Assembly (NCBI GenBank): GCA_009360345.1
Contig: SPDP01000006.1
Coordinates: 124,001-188,000 of the forward strand
Direction: 5' to 3'
Length of the DNA: 64,000 nt
Origin: Alcaligenaceae bacterium SAGV5
GTDB lineage: Bacteria > Pseudomonadota > Gammaproteobacteria > Burkholderiales > Burkholderiaceae_B
The notes under the pieces are model-generated. The model saw nothing but the letters and a program-made list of their open reading frames with translations. It made no database searches and was not told the DNA's origin. The first letter of the stretch is position 1; the number at the start of each line of letters is the position of its first letter. Of the stretch, positions 52,214 through 58,461 are shown piece by piece. The translations under genes and the position numbers were made by a program.

Positions 52214-53203
52214 TCAGGGGCTGGCCAGCTCGAATACCTGCAGGTCGATGAGATTGGACACCGAGCGGCTGGTCCGGATGTCGCCCGGCAGCACCAGCCG
52301 GGCCATGCCGTTGCGATCGAGCGGCTGTCCATCGACCTCGTAGGCCACCAGCGCCTGGTTCGCGCCGAACGCCGGATCGATCTCGGCCATCGACAACAGC
52401 GTCTGGTAGCCGTCGCTGGCGGTGGCGACGGCATACATGCCCAGCGTGGGGTTCTTCGCGCCCGCGGCGGTCTTCAGGCCGGCCACGTCGTTGAGCAGGT
52501 GCCACAAGTCGACGCCGGTGTAGGTCGCCGTTCCCACCGCGCGGGAAACCGGCGGCAGGGCTTGCAGGGCGGCGAGATCGAAACTGCCTTCCTGCCGCAC
52601 GGCGCCCGATACGGTGAAGGACGGCGCGAGGCCGCCTCCGGTGCCGGTGCGCGTGGATCCCGACGGCAGGACCTCGATCGAGGTCGCCATCGAAGCGTAG
52701 CGTCCGCCCTTGCTGTCGCCGGGCGCGGTCACCCGGAACGGACCGTCGCCTTGCGGCAGCGGTCCCGACTTGCCGTCCCGGGTCTCGGCGTAGGCCACGA
52801 GACTGGCGCGGTTGCCGATATCGGGCTTGAGTTCGCCCATCGAGAAAACGACGCGGTAGCCGTCGGCGGCCTTGACCACCACGTACTTGCGCAGGAGATC
52901 GTTCTTGGCCGAGGCATCGGTCTTGATGCCCGCATCGTCCAGCAGGGACCACAGGCCGGCGCCGGTATAGGTGCGGGTCTGCTGGCCGCTGCCGCTGGAA
53001 TAGGAAACGGTCTGGGTCTGGGCCGGACGTTGCTCGAGGTCGGCAACGGTCGGGGACGAGGGACGTTCGACCGCTCCGCCTATCGCGATGCTGGGCGGGA
53101 TCCCGGGCGTTTCCGGGATTGCGCCGTCGCCGCCGCAGGCGGCCAGCACACAGGACAGGACCGTTGCGAGGCTCCATCCGGGCAGTCTCTGCCGATGCAT
53201 CAT
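52214..53203 (-). CDS. Lipoprotein with two tandem molybdopterin-oxidoreductase-like domains
   Basis: A 329-residue predicted lipoprotein: LSCVLAAC places the lipidated Cys at 23. The rest holds two similar domains with a period of about 149 residues: TYTGAGLWSLLDDAGIKTD (from residue 78) and TYTGVDLWHLLNDVAGLKT (from residue 227), each followed by DGY, then an E-L/I-x-P segment and a conserved N-x-A-L-V-A-Y. The pattern resembles the small oxidoreductase molybdopterin-binding (sulfite-oxidase-like) domain, but no Cys Mo ligand is present in either copy, so it is unlikely to bind a molybdenum cofactor. Start 53203 has AAGGA. A 34-bp palindrome lies just upstream. Confidence 0.75.
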   Translation of the reverse strand: MMHRQRLPGWSLATVLSCVLAACGGDGAIPETPGIPPSIAIGGAVERPSSPTVADLEQRPAQTQTVSYSSGSGQQTRTYTGAGLWSLLDDAGIKTDASAKNDLLRKYVVVKAADGYRVVFSMGELKPDIGNRASLVAYAETRDGKSGPLPQGDGPFRVTAPGDSKGGRYASMATSIEVLPSGSTRTGTGGGLAPSFTVSGAVRQEGSFDLAALQALPPVSRAVGTATYTGVDLWHLLNDVAGLKTAAGAKNPTLGMYAVATASDGYQTLLSMAEIDPAFGANQALVAYEVDGQPLDRNGMARLVLPGDIRTSRSVSNLIDLQVFELASP

Positions 53204-53210
53204 GTTCTTC

Positions 53211-53244
53211 CTTATCGTTATATTCAATGAAATATAACGATAAG
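53211..53244. promoter_or_regulatory. 34-bp palindrome at the lipoprotein promoter
   Basis: CTTATCGTTATATT (53211-53224) and its exact complement (53231-53244) are separated by CAATGA. It starts eight bases upstream of the lipoprotein ATG. On the minus strand a -35-like TTGCCT (53260-53265) lies 17 bases before TATCGT (53237-53242), so the palindrome would cover the -10 region. It could be an operator or a 5'-end hairpin. Confidence 0.6.
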
Positions 53245-53311
53245 CGAAGGTAGATGGGCAGGCAAGCGAAGAGAAGGGGCGCGCTTTGCGCGCCCGTGGG
53301 GAATCAGAAGG

Positions 53312-53704
53312 TCAGGCCTCGCGGTAGAAGCAGAACTCGATCTCTACCGAGGCGTTCAGCGGCAGGGCCGCGACGCCGACGGCGGTGCGCGCGGGCGGCG
53401 TGGTGCCTTCCGGAAAGTAGCCTTCCCAGACGCGATTGATCTCGGCGAACTGGTCGAAGCGGGTGGTGAAGATGCGCGCGATGACGAGCTGGTCCAGGGC
53501 CAGGCCATACTCGGGCAGGGCACCCAGCATGTTGCGCATGATCTTGTCCGTTTCCGCGGCGACGCCGCCGCTTTCCAACTGGCCGCTTTCGGCATCGAGG
53601 GCGATCATGCCGGCCAACTGGTAGTGGGGGCCTGCCTGGATGCAAGGGGTGTAGCGGAAGCGGGGCTTGGGCAGCGTCTTGGCGTAGTGGGCTTGCAGGG
53701 GCAT
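53312..53704 (-). CDS. RidA/YjgF/YER057c family protein
   Basis: A 130-residue protein with IQAGPHYQLAGMIALDAESG (residues about 22-41), GVAAETDKIMRNMLGALPEYGLALD and the C-terminal PPARTAVGVAALPLNASVEIEF, which carries the conserved Arg of the RidA active site. The family deaminates reactive enamines/imines or hydrolyses related intermediates in the cytoplasm. It is the last gene of the Bug/RraA/LeuC/LeuD operon, 32 bases after the small hydratase subunit. ATG at 53704 gives the normal family length. Confidence 0.88.
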   Translation of the reverse strand: MPLQAHYAKTLPKPRFRYTPCIQAGPHYQLAGMIALDAESGQLESGGVAAETDKIMRNMLGALPEYGLALDQLVIARIFTTRFDQFAEINRVWEGYFPEGTTPPARTAVGVAALPLNASVEIEFCFYREA

Positions 53705-53736
53705 GGCGGAAGGCCTCGATGGAAAAGGCCCGTAGT

Positions 53737-54276
53737 CTACTCCGCGTAAGGCTGGCCGAGCTCGGGCCGCGCGCGCAGATGGGCCAGGAGCGCGCCGCGC
53801 ATGCCGCCGTTTCCGACCATGGCGCGTATCTCGGGCGCCAGGGGCGGGTAGTGGAGGATCTCGCCGGTGGCGCAACGCGTGACGGTGCCGTTGGCGTAGT
53901 CCACTTCGATCTCGTCACCGTCGGACAGCGCTTCCACGATGCCGTGGCAAGAGGCGAGCACGGGTACGGCGAGCGCGACCACGCCCTGGAAGGCCCGCAC
54001 CGACATGGACTCGCACAGGATGCCCAGGCCCAGCGCTTTCAGGGCGATGATGCCGGCATTGTGCGCCTTGCCGGCCAGGAAGTTGCGGCCGGCGACGATC
54101 AGGTCGCCTGGGCGGATGCGGCTGGCCAGGCCCGGATCGAGTTCGGCGAAAAGATGCGGGATCAGTTCGGCGGGATTCGTCGCGCGGGAGAGCACGATGT
54201 CGAATGCCATGACCGCGCCGTCGTGGGGAACGTCATGGCCCAGCACGTGGGCGGTGCCGCGTTGTATCCAGTTCAT
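53737..54276 (-). CDS. Aconitase-superfamily small subunit (LeuD-like swivelling domain)
   Basis: A 179-residue protein with the fold signature of the isopropylmalate dehydratase small subunit: GDLIVAGRNFLAG near residue 55, IIALKALGLGILCESM, then VLASCHGIVEALSDGDEIEVDYANG. The usual active-site loop GCGSSREHA reads LAGKAHNAG here, so the substrate-binding residues differ from leucine-pathway LeuD. It works with the large subunit upstream, 13 bases away. A shift from isopropylmalate to another hydroxy-acid is likely. Confidence 0.82.
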   Translation of the reverse strand: MNWIQRGTAHVLGHDVPHDGAVMAFDIVLSRATNPAELIPHLFAELDPGLASRIRPGDLIVAGRNFLAGKAHNAGIIALKALGLGILCESMSVRAFQGVVALAVPVLASCHGIVEALSDGDEIEVDYANGTVTRCATGEILHYPPLAPEIRAMVGNGGMRGALLAHLRARPELGQPYAE

Positions 54277-54289
54277 CGATGGGGACTCC

Positions 54290-55543
54290 TCAATGCGCCG
54301 GGCGCGGATCGGCGATCCTGCCGGCGATGGCCGACGCGGCCACGGTGAGCGGGCTACCCAGGTAGCAATGGGCATCCTTCGCGCCCATGCGGCCCTGGCC
54401 GTTGGTGGCGGCGGTCGAGATCGACACTTCTCCGGAGGCCAGCGGCCCGCCGGCGCCGCCGGCGCAGGGGCCGCAGCCGGGCGGAAGCAGGATGGCGCCG
54501 GCGTCGAGAAAGCGTTGGGTGAGGCCGTCGCGCGCCATGCGTTTGGCCGTCTCGACGGTGCCCGGGACGACGATGAAGCGCACCCCGCTTGCCACGCGGT
54601 GTCCGGCCAGCACGTCGGCGGCGGCCTGGAAATCGTCATACATGCCGGATCCGCAGGATCCCAGATAGGCCTGGTCGATCGCGACGCCCACCGTGTCGCC
54701 GACGGGGACGGCCCGGTCGGGGGCGCCCGGCAGGGCCACCTGCGGCGCCAGGTGCGTGACGTCCAGCTCGAGCCTATGTTCGAACCGCGCATCGTCGTCG
54801 CTTTCCAGCCAGGTGCCGTCGCGGGCCGAGCCCAACGGCGACATCGGCGGAAACACGATGTTGAGCACGCCGATCTCGGTCAAGGTATTGCACAGCGCGA
54901 CACGGCCCGACAGCGGCAGGCGGTCGCAGTACGCGCCGCCGAATTCGACCACGCGATAGTCGAATTCGACGCCCAGTTCACCCGAGGTCAGCCGGTGGGC
55001 CAGCCAGAAGCCGACGTCGCGTGGATGCACGCCGGGCGATGGCTCGCCCTCCAGCGTGACGCGCAGTGTGTGCGGCACGACGGTCCAGGTCGTGCCCGTG
55101 GCCAGCACCGACACGACGTTGGGCCCGGCGCGCATGGCGAAGGCGCCGATGGCGCCGAAGTTGGTGCAGTGCATGTCGTAAGCGAAGAGGAACATGCCGG
55201 GCCTGACCAGGCCGCTTTCCATGGGAAAGAGATGGCCGTGCCCGCCCTGGCCGGCGTCGTGGAAGTGGCCGATGCGCCATTCGCGGGCGATGCGCCGATT
55301 GGCGCGGCCGCGCAAGATCGAGGCGGGCGTGGTGTAGACCACCTGGTGGTCGGTGACAAAGACCACCCGCTCCGGATGGGTGACGCGGCGATAGCCGATG
55401 TCGTGCAACTGTGTGTAGGCGCTTTCGACGTAGCCGTCGTGCAATATGACCAGTTCGGGCTCGGGCAGCACGATGTCGCCCGGCTTGACCGATGTCTTGC
55501 CGCTGGCGCGCGCCAGCATCTTTTCAACGAGCGTCATGCCCAT
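54290..55543 (-). CDS. Aconitase-superfamily large subunit (LeuC-like)
   Basis: A 417-residue hydro-lyase subunit. Three Cys suited to bind a [4Fe-4S] cluster are present: Cys297 (LGSCGSG), Cys357 and Cys360 (PPGCGPCAGG). YDMHCTNFGAIGAFA (residues 122-136) corresponds to the DSHTTTHGAFGALA motif of LeuC. The motif after Cys297 is not the usual GSCTNGR, so it is a divergent branch. The reaction is addition or removal of water on a di- or tricarboxylate. It sits between the small subunit and an RraA-like aldolase gene, which points to a route ending in an aldol split. Confidence 0.85.
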   Translation of the reverse strand: MGMTLVEKMLARASGKTSVKPGDIVLPEPELVILHDGYVESAYTQLHDIGYRRVTHPERVVFVTDHQVVYTTPASILRGRANRRIAREWRIGHFHDAGQGGHGHLFPMESGLVRPGMFLFAYDMHCTNFGAIGAFAMRAGPNVVSVLATGTTWTVVPHTLRVTLEGEPSPGVHPRDVGFWLAHRLTSGELGVEFDYRVVEFGGAYCDRLPLSGRVALCNTLTEIGVLNIVFPPMSPLGSARDGTWLESDDDARFEHRLELDVTHLAPQVALPGAPDRAVPVGDTVGVAIDQAYLGSCGSGMYDDFQAAADVLAGHRVASGVRFIVVPGTVETAKRMARDGLTQRFLDAGAILLPPGCGPCAGGAGGPLASGEVSISTAATNGQGRMGAKDAHCYLGSPLTVAASAIAGRIADPRPAH

Positions 55544-55568
55544 GTGGAGCTTCCATGCTTGAAGTCGG

Positions 55569-56189
55569 TCAGGGCCGGCCGCTGACGGCCTGCGCGTACG
55601 AGGCGCCGGCACGCACCTGGGCATCGGCGTCGCGCTCGAAGGCCAGGCGGGCGGCCAGCCTCTCGGCGAGAGTGTCGAAATACTGCTGGCCGATGACGAC
55701 CACGCCGTCATCATCGGCGCACACGAGATCGCCCGGATGCACGATCTGGCCGCCTATCGCCACGGGTATCTGGACCTCGGCCGTTCCGTCCTTGCGGCTG
55801 CTGCGCACCGTGCCGCCATGCGCGAATACCGGGAACCGCAGTGCCCGGATCTCGGCCAGGTCGCGCACGCGGCCGTTGGTGACGCAGCCGGCCAGACCGC
55901 GCATCTGCGCAGCCCGCGAGCCGGTGCCGCCCAGCGCGCAGGTGTCCGGGTCCCCGCCGGTGTCGATGACCAGCACGGAACCGGGAGGCGCCAGGTCCAG
56001 CGCCCGGTTCGCCGATCCACTGCGGTGGGGCGGCGCGCTCACGGTGTATGCCGGGCCGGCGCAGACCGTGCCTGGCACTTGCGTGGCAATGGCCGGATCC
56101 AGGTCGCCGCGGCGGCCCAGGGCTTCATAGGCCGCGGCCGCGGAGGCGCCGGCCAGCAGGGCCACGAGTTGTTCCACATCCATTCCCAT
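55569..56189 (-). CDS. RraA-like aldolase (HMG/CHA aldolase family)
   Basis: A 206-residue protein with the family signature GGDPDTCALGGTG (near residue 78), then the conserved VTNGRVRDLAEI with Arg109-Asp110 and HPGDLVCADDDGVVVI. Related enzymes cleave 4-hydroxy-4-methyl-2-oxoglutarate or 4-carboxy-4-hydroxy-2-oxoadipate (CHA) to pyruvate and a second keto acid, using Mg2+ or Mn2+. It lies next to an aconitase-type hydratase. A role in the last step of protocatechuate 4,5-cleavage would connect with the ligB at the right end of this window (inference). RNase E inhibition is the minor alternative. Confidence 0.85.
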   Translation of the reverse strand: MGMDVEQLVALLAGASAAAAYEALGRRGDLDPAIATQVPGTVCAGPAYTVSAPPHRSGSANRALDLAPPGSVLVIDTGGDPDTCALGGTGSRAAQMRGLAGCVTNGRVRDLAEIRALRFPVFAHGGTVRSSRKDGTAEVQIPVAIGGQIVHPGDLVCADDDGVVVIGQQYFDTLAERLAARLAFERDADAQVRAGASYAQAVSGRP

Positions 56190-56197
56190 GGCGTTCC

Positions 56198-57178
56198 TCA
56201 GTCGAGTTGGATTTTCACTTCCTTGGCGACGCGCGCCCACTTGCCTCGCTCCGCGTCGATGAAGCGGGCGAACTGTTCCGGCGTGTTGGGCGTGGGCAGG
56301 AGCCCCTGTCCACGCAACTGGCGCACCACGTCCGGCTCGGCAAGAATGGTCGCGATGGCGTTGTGCAGTGTGCCGATGATGGCCGCGGGCGTGCCCGCGG
56401 GCGCCATGAAGCCGTTCCAGTCGAACATCTCGTAGCCAGGCAGCGTTTCGGCGACCACGGGCGTGTCGGGGAATTCGGCCACCCGTTGGTCGCTGGTGAG
56501 CGCCAGCGCGCGCAGCTTGCCCGCCTTGACCATGGGCCAGGCCGGCGGCTGTCCGCCGAAGGTGAGAGTGACGGCGCCGCTGGCGACGCCGGTCAGGGCT
56601 TCGGGCGCGGTCTTGAACGGTATGTGGGTGATCGAGACGCCCGCCAGCGTCTTGAAGTATTCCCCCGACATGTGCGAGGCCGTGCCGTTGCCGGCCGACG
56701 AGAAGGTCAGCTTGCCGGGGTCGGCCTTGGCGGCGGCGATGACGTCGGCAATGGACTTGTAGGGCGACTCTGCGGAAACGACGACCAGCAGAGGCGTGCG
56801 GGCCGACAGCATGATGGGCGCGAAGTCCTTCACCGGGTCGTAGGGCAGCTTGCTGTACACGTTGGGATTGATGGTGAGCGTGCCGATGTGGCCCACGGCG
56901 AGCGTATAGCCGTCCGCAGGGGCGCGGGCGGCGGCACCCAGGCCGATGGTTCCGCCAGCGCCCGCGCGGTTCTCGACCACGAACGGTTGTCCGAGGCGCT
57001 CGCCCAGATGCTGGGCGACCAGGCGGGTGATGGTGTCGGGCGACGAGCCCGCGCCATGTGGAACGATGATGCGCACGGGACGAGCCGGATAGGACTGGGC
57101 GCCGGCGCCCTGGGGGGCGGCGGCGAGGGCGGTTGCCAGGGCAAGCGCTGTGGCCAGGAACCGTGAATGCAGCAGCAT
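56198..57178 (-). CDS. Bug/TctC-family periplasmic solute-binding protein
   Basis: A 326-residue Bug protein with signal peptide MLLHSRFLATALALATALAA and cleavage near GAQ. Mature motifs are VPHGAGSSPDTITR, VVENRAGAGG and IPFKTAPEA. The PPGG loop is replaced by GAGS, and the Tyr of the YKG loop by Phe-Lys-Thr, so its pocket differs from the other Bug proteins here. ATG at 57178 has AAGGAG eight bases upstream. It is the first gene of the aconitase/RraA operon and is divergent from the GntR regulator. Confidence 0.9.
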   Translation of the reverse strand: MLLHSRFLATALALATALAAAPQGAGAQSYPARPVRIIVPHGAGSSPDTITRLVAQHLGERLGQPFVVENRAGAGGTIGLGAAARAPADGYTLAVGHIGTLTINPNVYSKLPYDPVKDFAPIMLSARTPLLVVVSAESPYKSIADVIAAAKADPGKLTFSSAGNGTASHMSGEYFKTLAGVSITHIPFKTAPEALTGVASGAVTLTFGGQPPAWPMVKAGKLRALALTSDQRVAEFPDTPVVAETLPGYEMFDWNGFMAPAGTPAAIIGTLHNAIATILAEPDVVRQLRGQGLLPTPNTPEQFARFIDAERGKWARVAKEVKIQLD

Positions 57179-57216
57179 GGTGTGTCTCCTTGAGGGTTTT
57201 AAGGCTGATCGCCTTT

Positions 57217-57290
57217 TTGTATGACAAATATTGTTTTTGTTGGCGTAAATATGCCATGAAATGGCATTTATACTCAACAATGTAAGACAA
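57217..57290. promoter_or_regulatory. Candidate GntR/FCD operators and inverted repeats
   Basis: TTGTATGACAA (57217-57227) fits the TNGTNNNACNA consensus of FadR/FCD regulators perfectly; ATGTAAGACAA (57280-57290) fits all but one position. Between them ATGCCAT-GAA-ATGGCAT (57251-57267) is a perfect inverted repeat. CAATTTT-G-AAAATTG (57288-57302) partly overlaps the second site. All lie in the gap between the Bug and gntR genes. Confidence 0.6.
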
Positions 57291-57374
57291 TTTTGAAAAT
57301 TGATGAAAACTCCCGGCAAGGTGGGCATCCGGCCGGGTCGCTACAATGCAATTCCCGCCGCCGCGACCTGATCC

Positions 57375-58082
57375 ATGGACCGAAAAATCGTTGCCTTGCA
57401 CGAGACCGCCGCGCCGGCCGCAGACCCGGCCCGGCAGCAACTGGCCGACCGTTTGCGCGATGCCATCACCGAAGGGATTTATCTTCCCGGCGACAAGCTG
57501 ACCGAACGGGAGCTTTGCGAACGTTTTGCCGCCAGCCGTCCCTCGATGCGCGAGGCCATCCGGCAACTCGACGGCGAAGGCTTGCTGGAAGTGGCGCCAC
57601 ATCGCGGGCCTGCCGTGCGGGCGATCGATGAAGCGCAGTTCCACGAGTTGCACGAAGTGCGGGTGGCTCTGCAGAAACTGGCGGCGGCGTGTTTCGCGAT
57701 GCGCGGCACGCCAGAGCAGATGAATGCCTTCGCCTTGCGTATCGACGAGTTCGAGCAGGCGCTGGCTTCGCGCGATGTGCCGCGCATACGCGCGACCAAG
57801 CATCAATTGTTCGAGGCTTTTGTCGCGGGGGCTTGCAACGAACCGCTGGCTGCCTTCATCCGGAAGATCAACGCACGTATGGGCTTCTTGTGGGCGTCAT
57901 CGATGAATCATCCGAACCGGCCGGCGGAAAGCGTGGATGAGTTCCACCGTCTCCTGGATGCGATACGCGAACGCGACCCCGAAGCCGCGCAGGCTGCCAT
58001 CGTGCTTCAGAACCAGCGGGCCCGCGCGGTCGGGCTGCATGCGCTCGAACTGTTCCAGAAGCGGCGCCGGGCGTCGCCGTGA
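57375..58082 (+). CDS. GntR-family regulator (FadR/FCD subfamily)
   Basis: A 235-residue regulator: winged helix LADRLRDAITEGIYLPGDKL, then ELCERFAASRPSMREAIRQL and a wing LLEVAPHRGPAVR, followed by a helical FCD effector domain with conserved His residues (EFHRLLDAIRERDP). FCD regulators often sense small organic acids. It is divergent from the Bug/aldolase/hydratase operon, and matching operator sequences lie between them. Its stop is close to that of the convergent DUF3820 gene. Confidence 0.9.
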   Translation: MDRKIVALHETAAPAADPARQQLADRLRDAITEGIYLPGDKLTERELCERFAASRPSMREAIRQLDGEGLLEVAPHRGPAVRAIDEAQFHELHEVRVALQKLAAACFAMRGTPEQMNAFALRIDEFEQALASRDVPRIRATKHQLFEAFVAGACNEPLAAFIRKINARMGFLWASSMNHPNRPAESVDEFHRLLDAIRERDPEAAQAAIVLQNQRARAVGLHALELFQKRRRASP

Positions 58083-58090
58083 CCAGGACG

Positions 58091-58303
58091 CTAGCGCTGG
58101 CGTAGCGGCGCCAGCAGCGGCGACAGGCCGTTGTGGTCGATCTCGTGCATCAGCGCCAGCAGGCGCCCCAGTTCGCCGGGCGGGAAGCCCTTGCGGGCGA
58201 ACCAGGCCAGGTAGGGACCGGGCAGGTCGGCGATCAGCCTGTCCTTGTACTTGCCGTAGGGCATGGCGACCGTTACCAGGCGTTGCAGATCTTCGGGGTT
58301 CAT
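58091..58303 (-). CDS. DUF3820 family small protein
   Basis: A 70-residue protein, MNPEDLQRLVTVAMPYGKYK, then DRLIADLPGPYLAWFARKGF and LALMHEIDHNGLSPL. The PYGKYK...LPxxYLxW pattern is typical of DUF3820, a family found widely in bacteria, function poorly known. No strong Shine-Dalgarno precedes the ATG, so a start a little further upstream in the same frame is possible. It is convergent with gntR, 8 bases between the stops. Confidence 0.75.
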   Translation of the reverse strand: MNPEDLQRLVTVAMPYGKYKDRLIADLPGPYLAWFARKGFPPGELGRLLALMHEIDHNGLSPLLAPLRQR

Positions 58304-58461
58304 GGAGTGGGAGGGCGTGGCAGCTTGGATGTTCTCGTGGACCTCGCCCGCATTGTGCACGAAGCGCGCGCCGCGGCAGGCACTGCCATGGGGGACAAGT
58401 GTTTGACATTTAAAGATTCTTGGTATCACACTGGCGCCTTCCGACGACGAGGGGGCGGGCC

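Noticed and set aside
53211..53244. Fur box at the 34-bp palindrome
   Set aside because: The arms read CTTATCGTTATATT and do not match GATAATGATAATCATTATC beyond scattered AT; the match at 20003 is far better.
53737..55543. Leucine biosynthesis genes leuCD
   Set aside because: No leuA or leuB nearby, altered active-site loops in both subunits, and an operon led by a Bug gene and an RraA-like aldolase.
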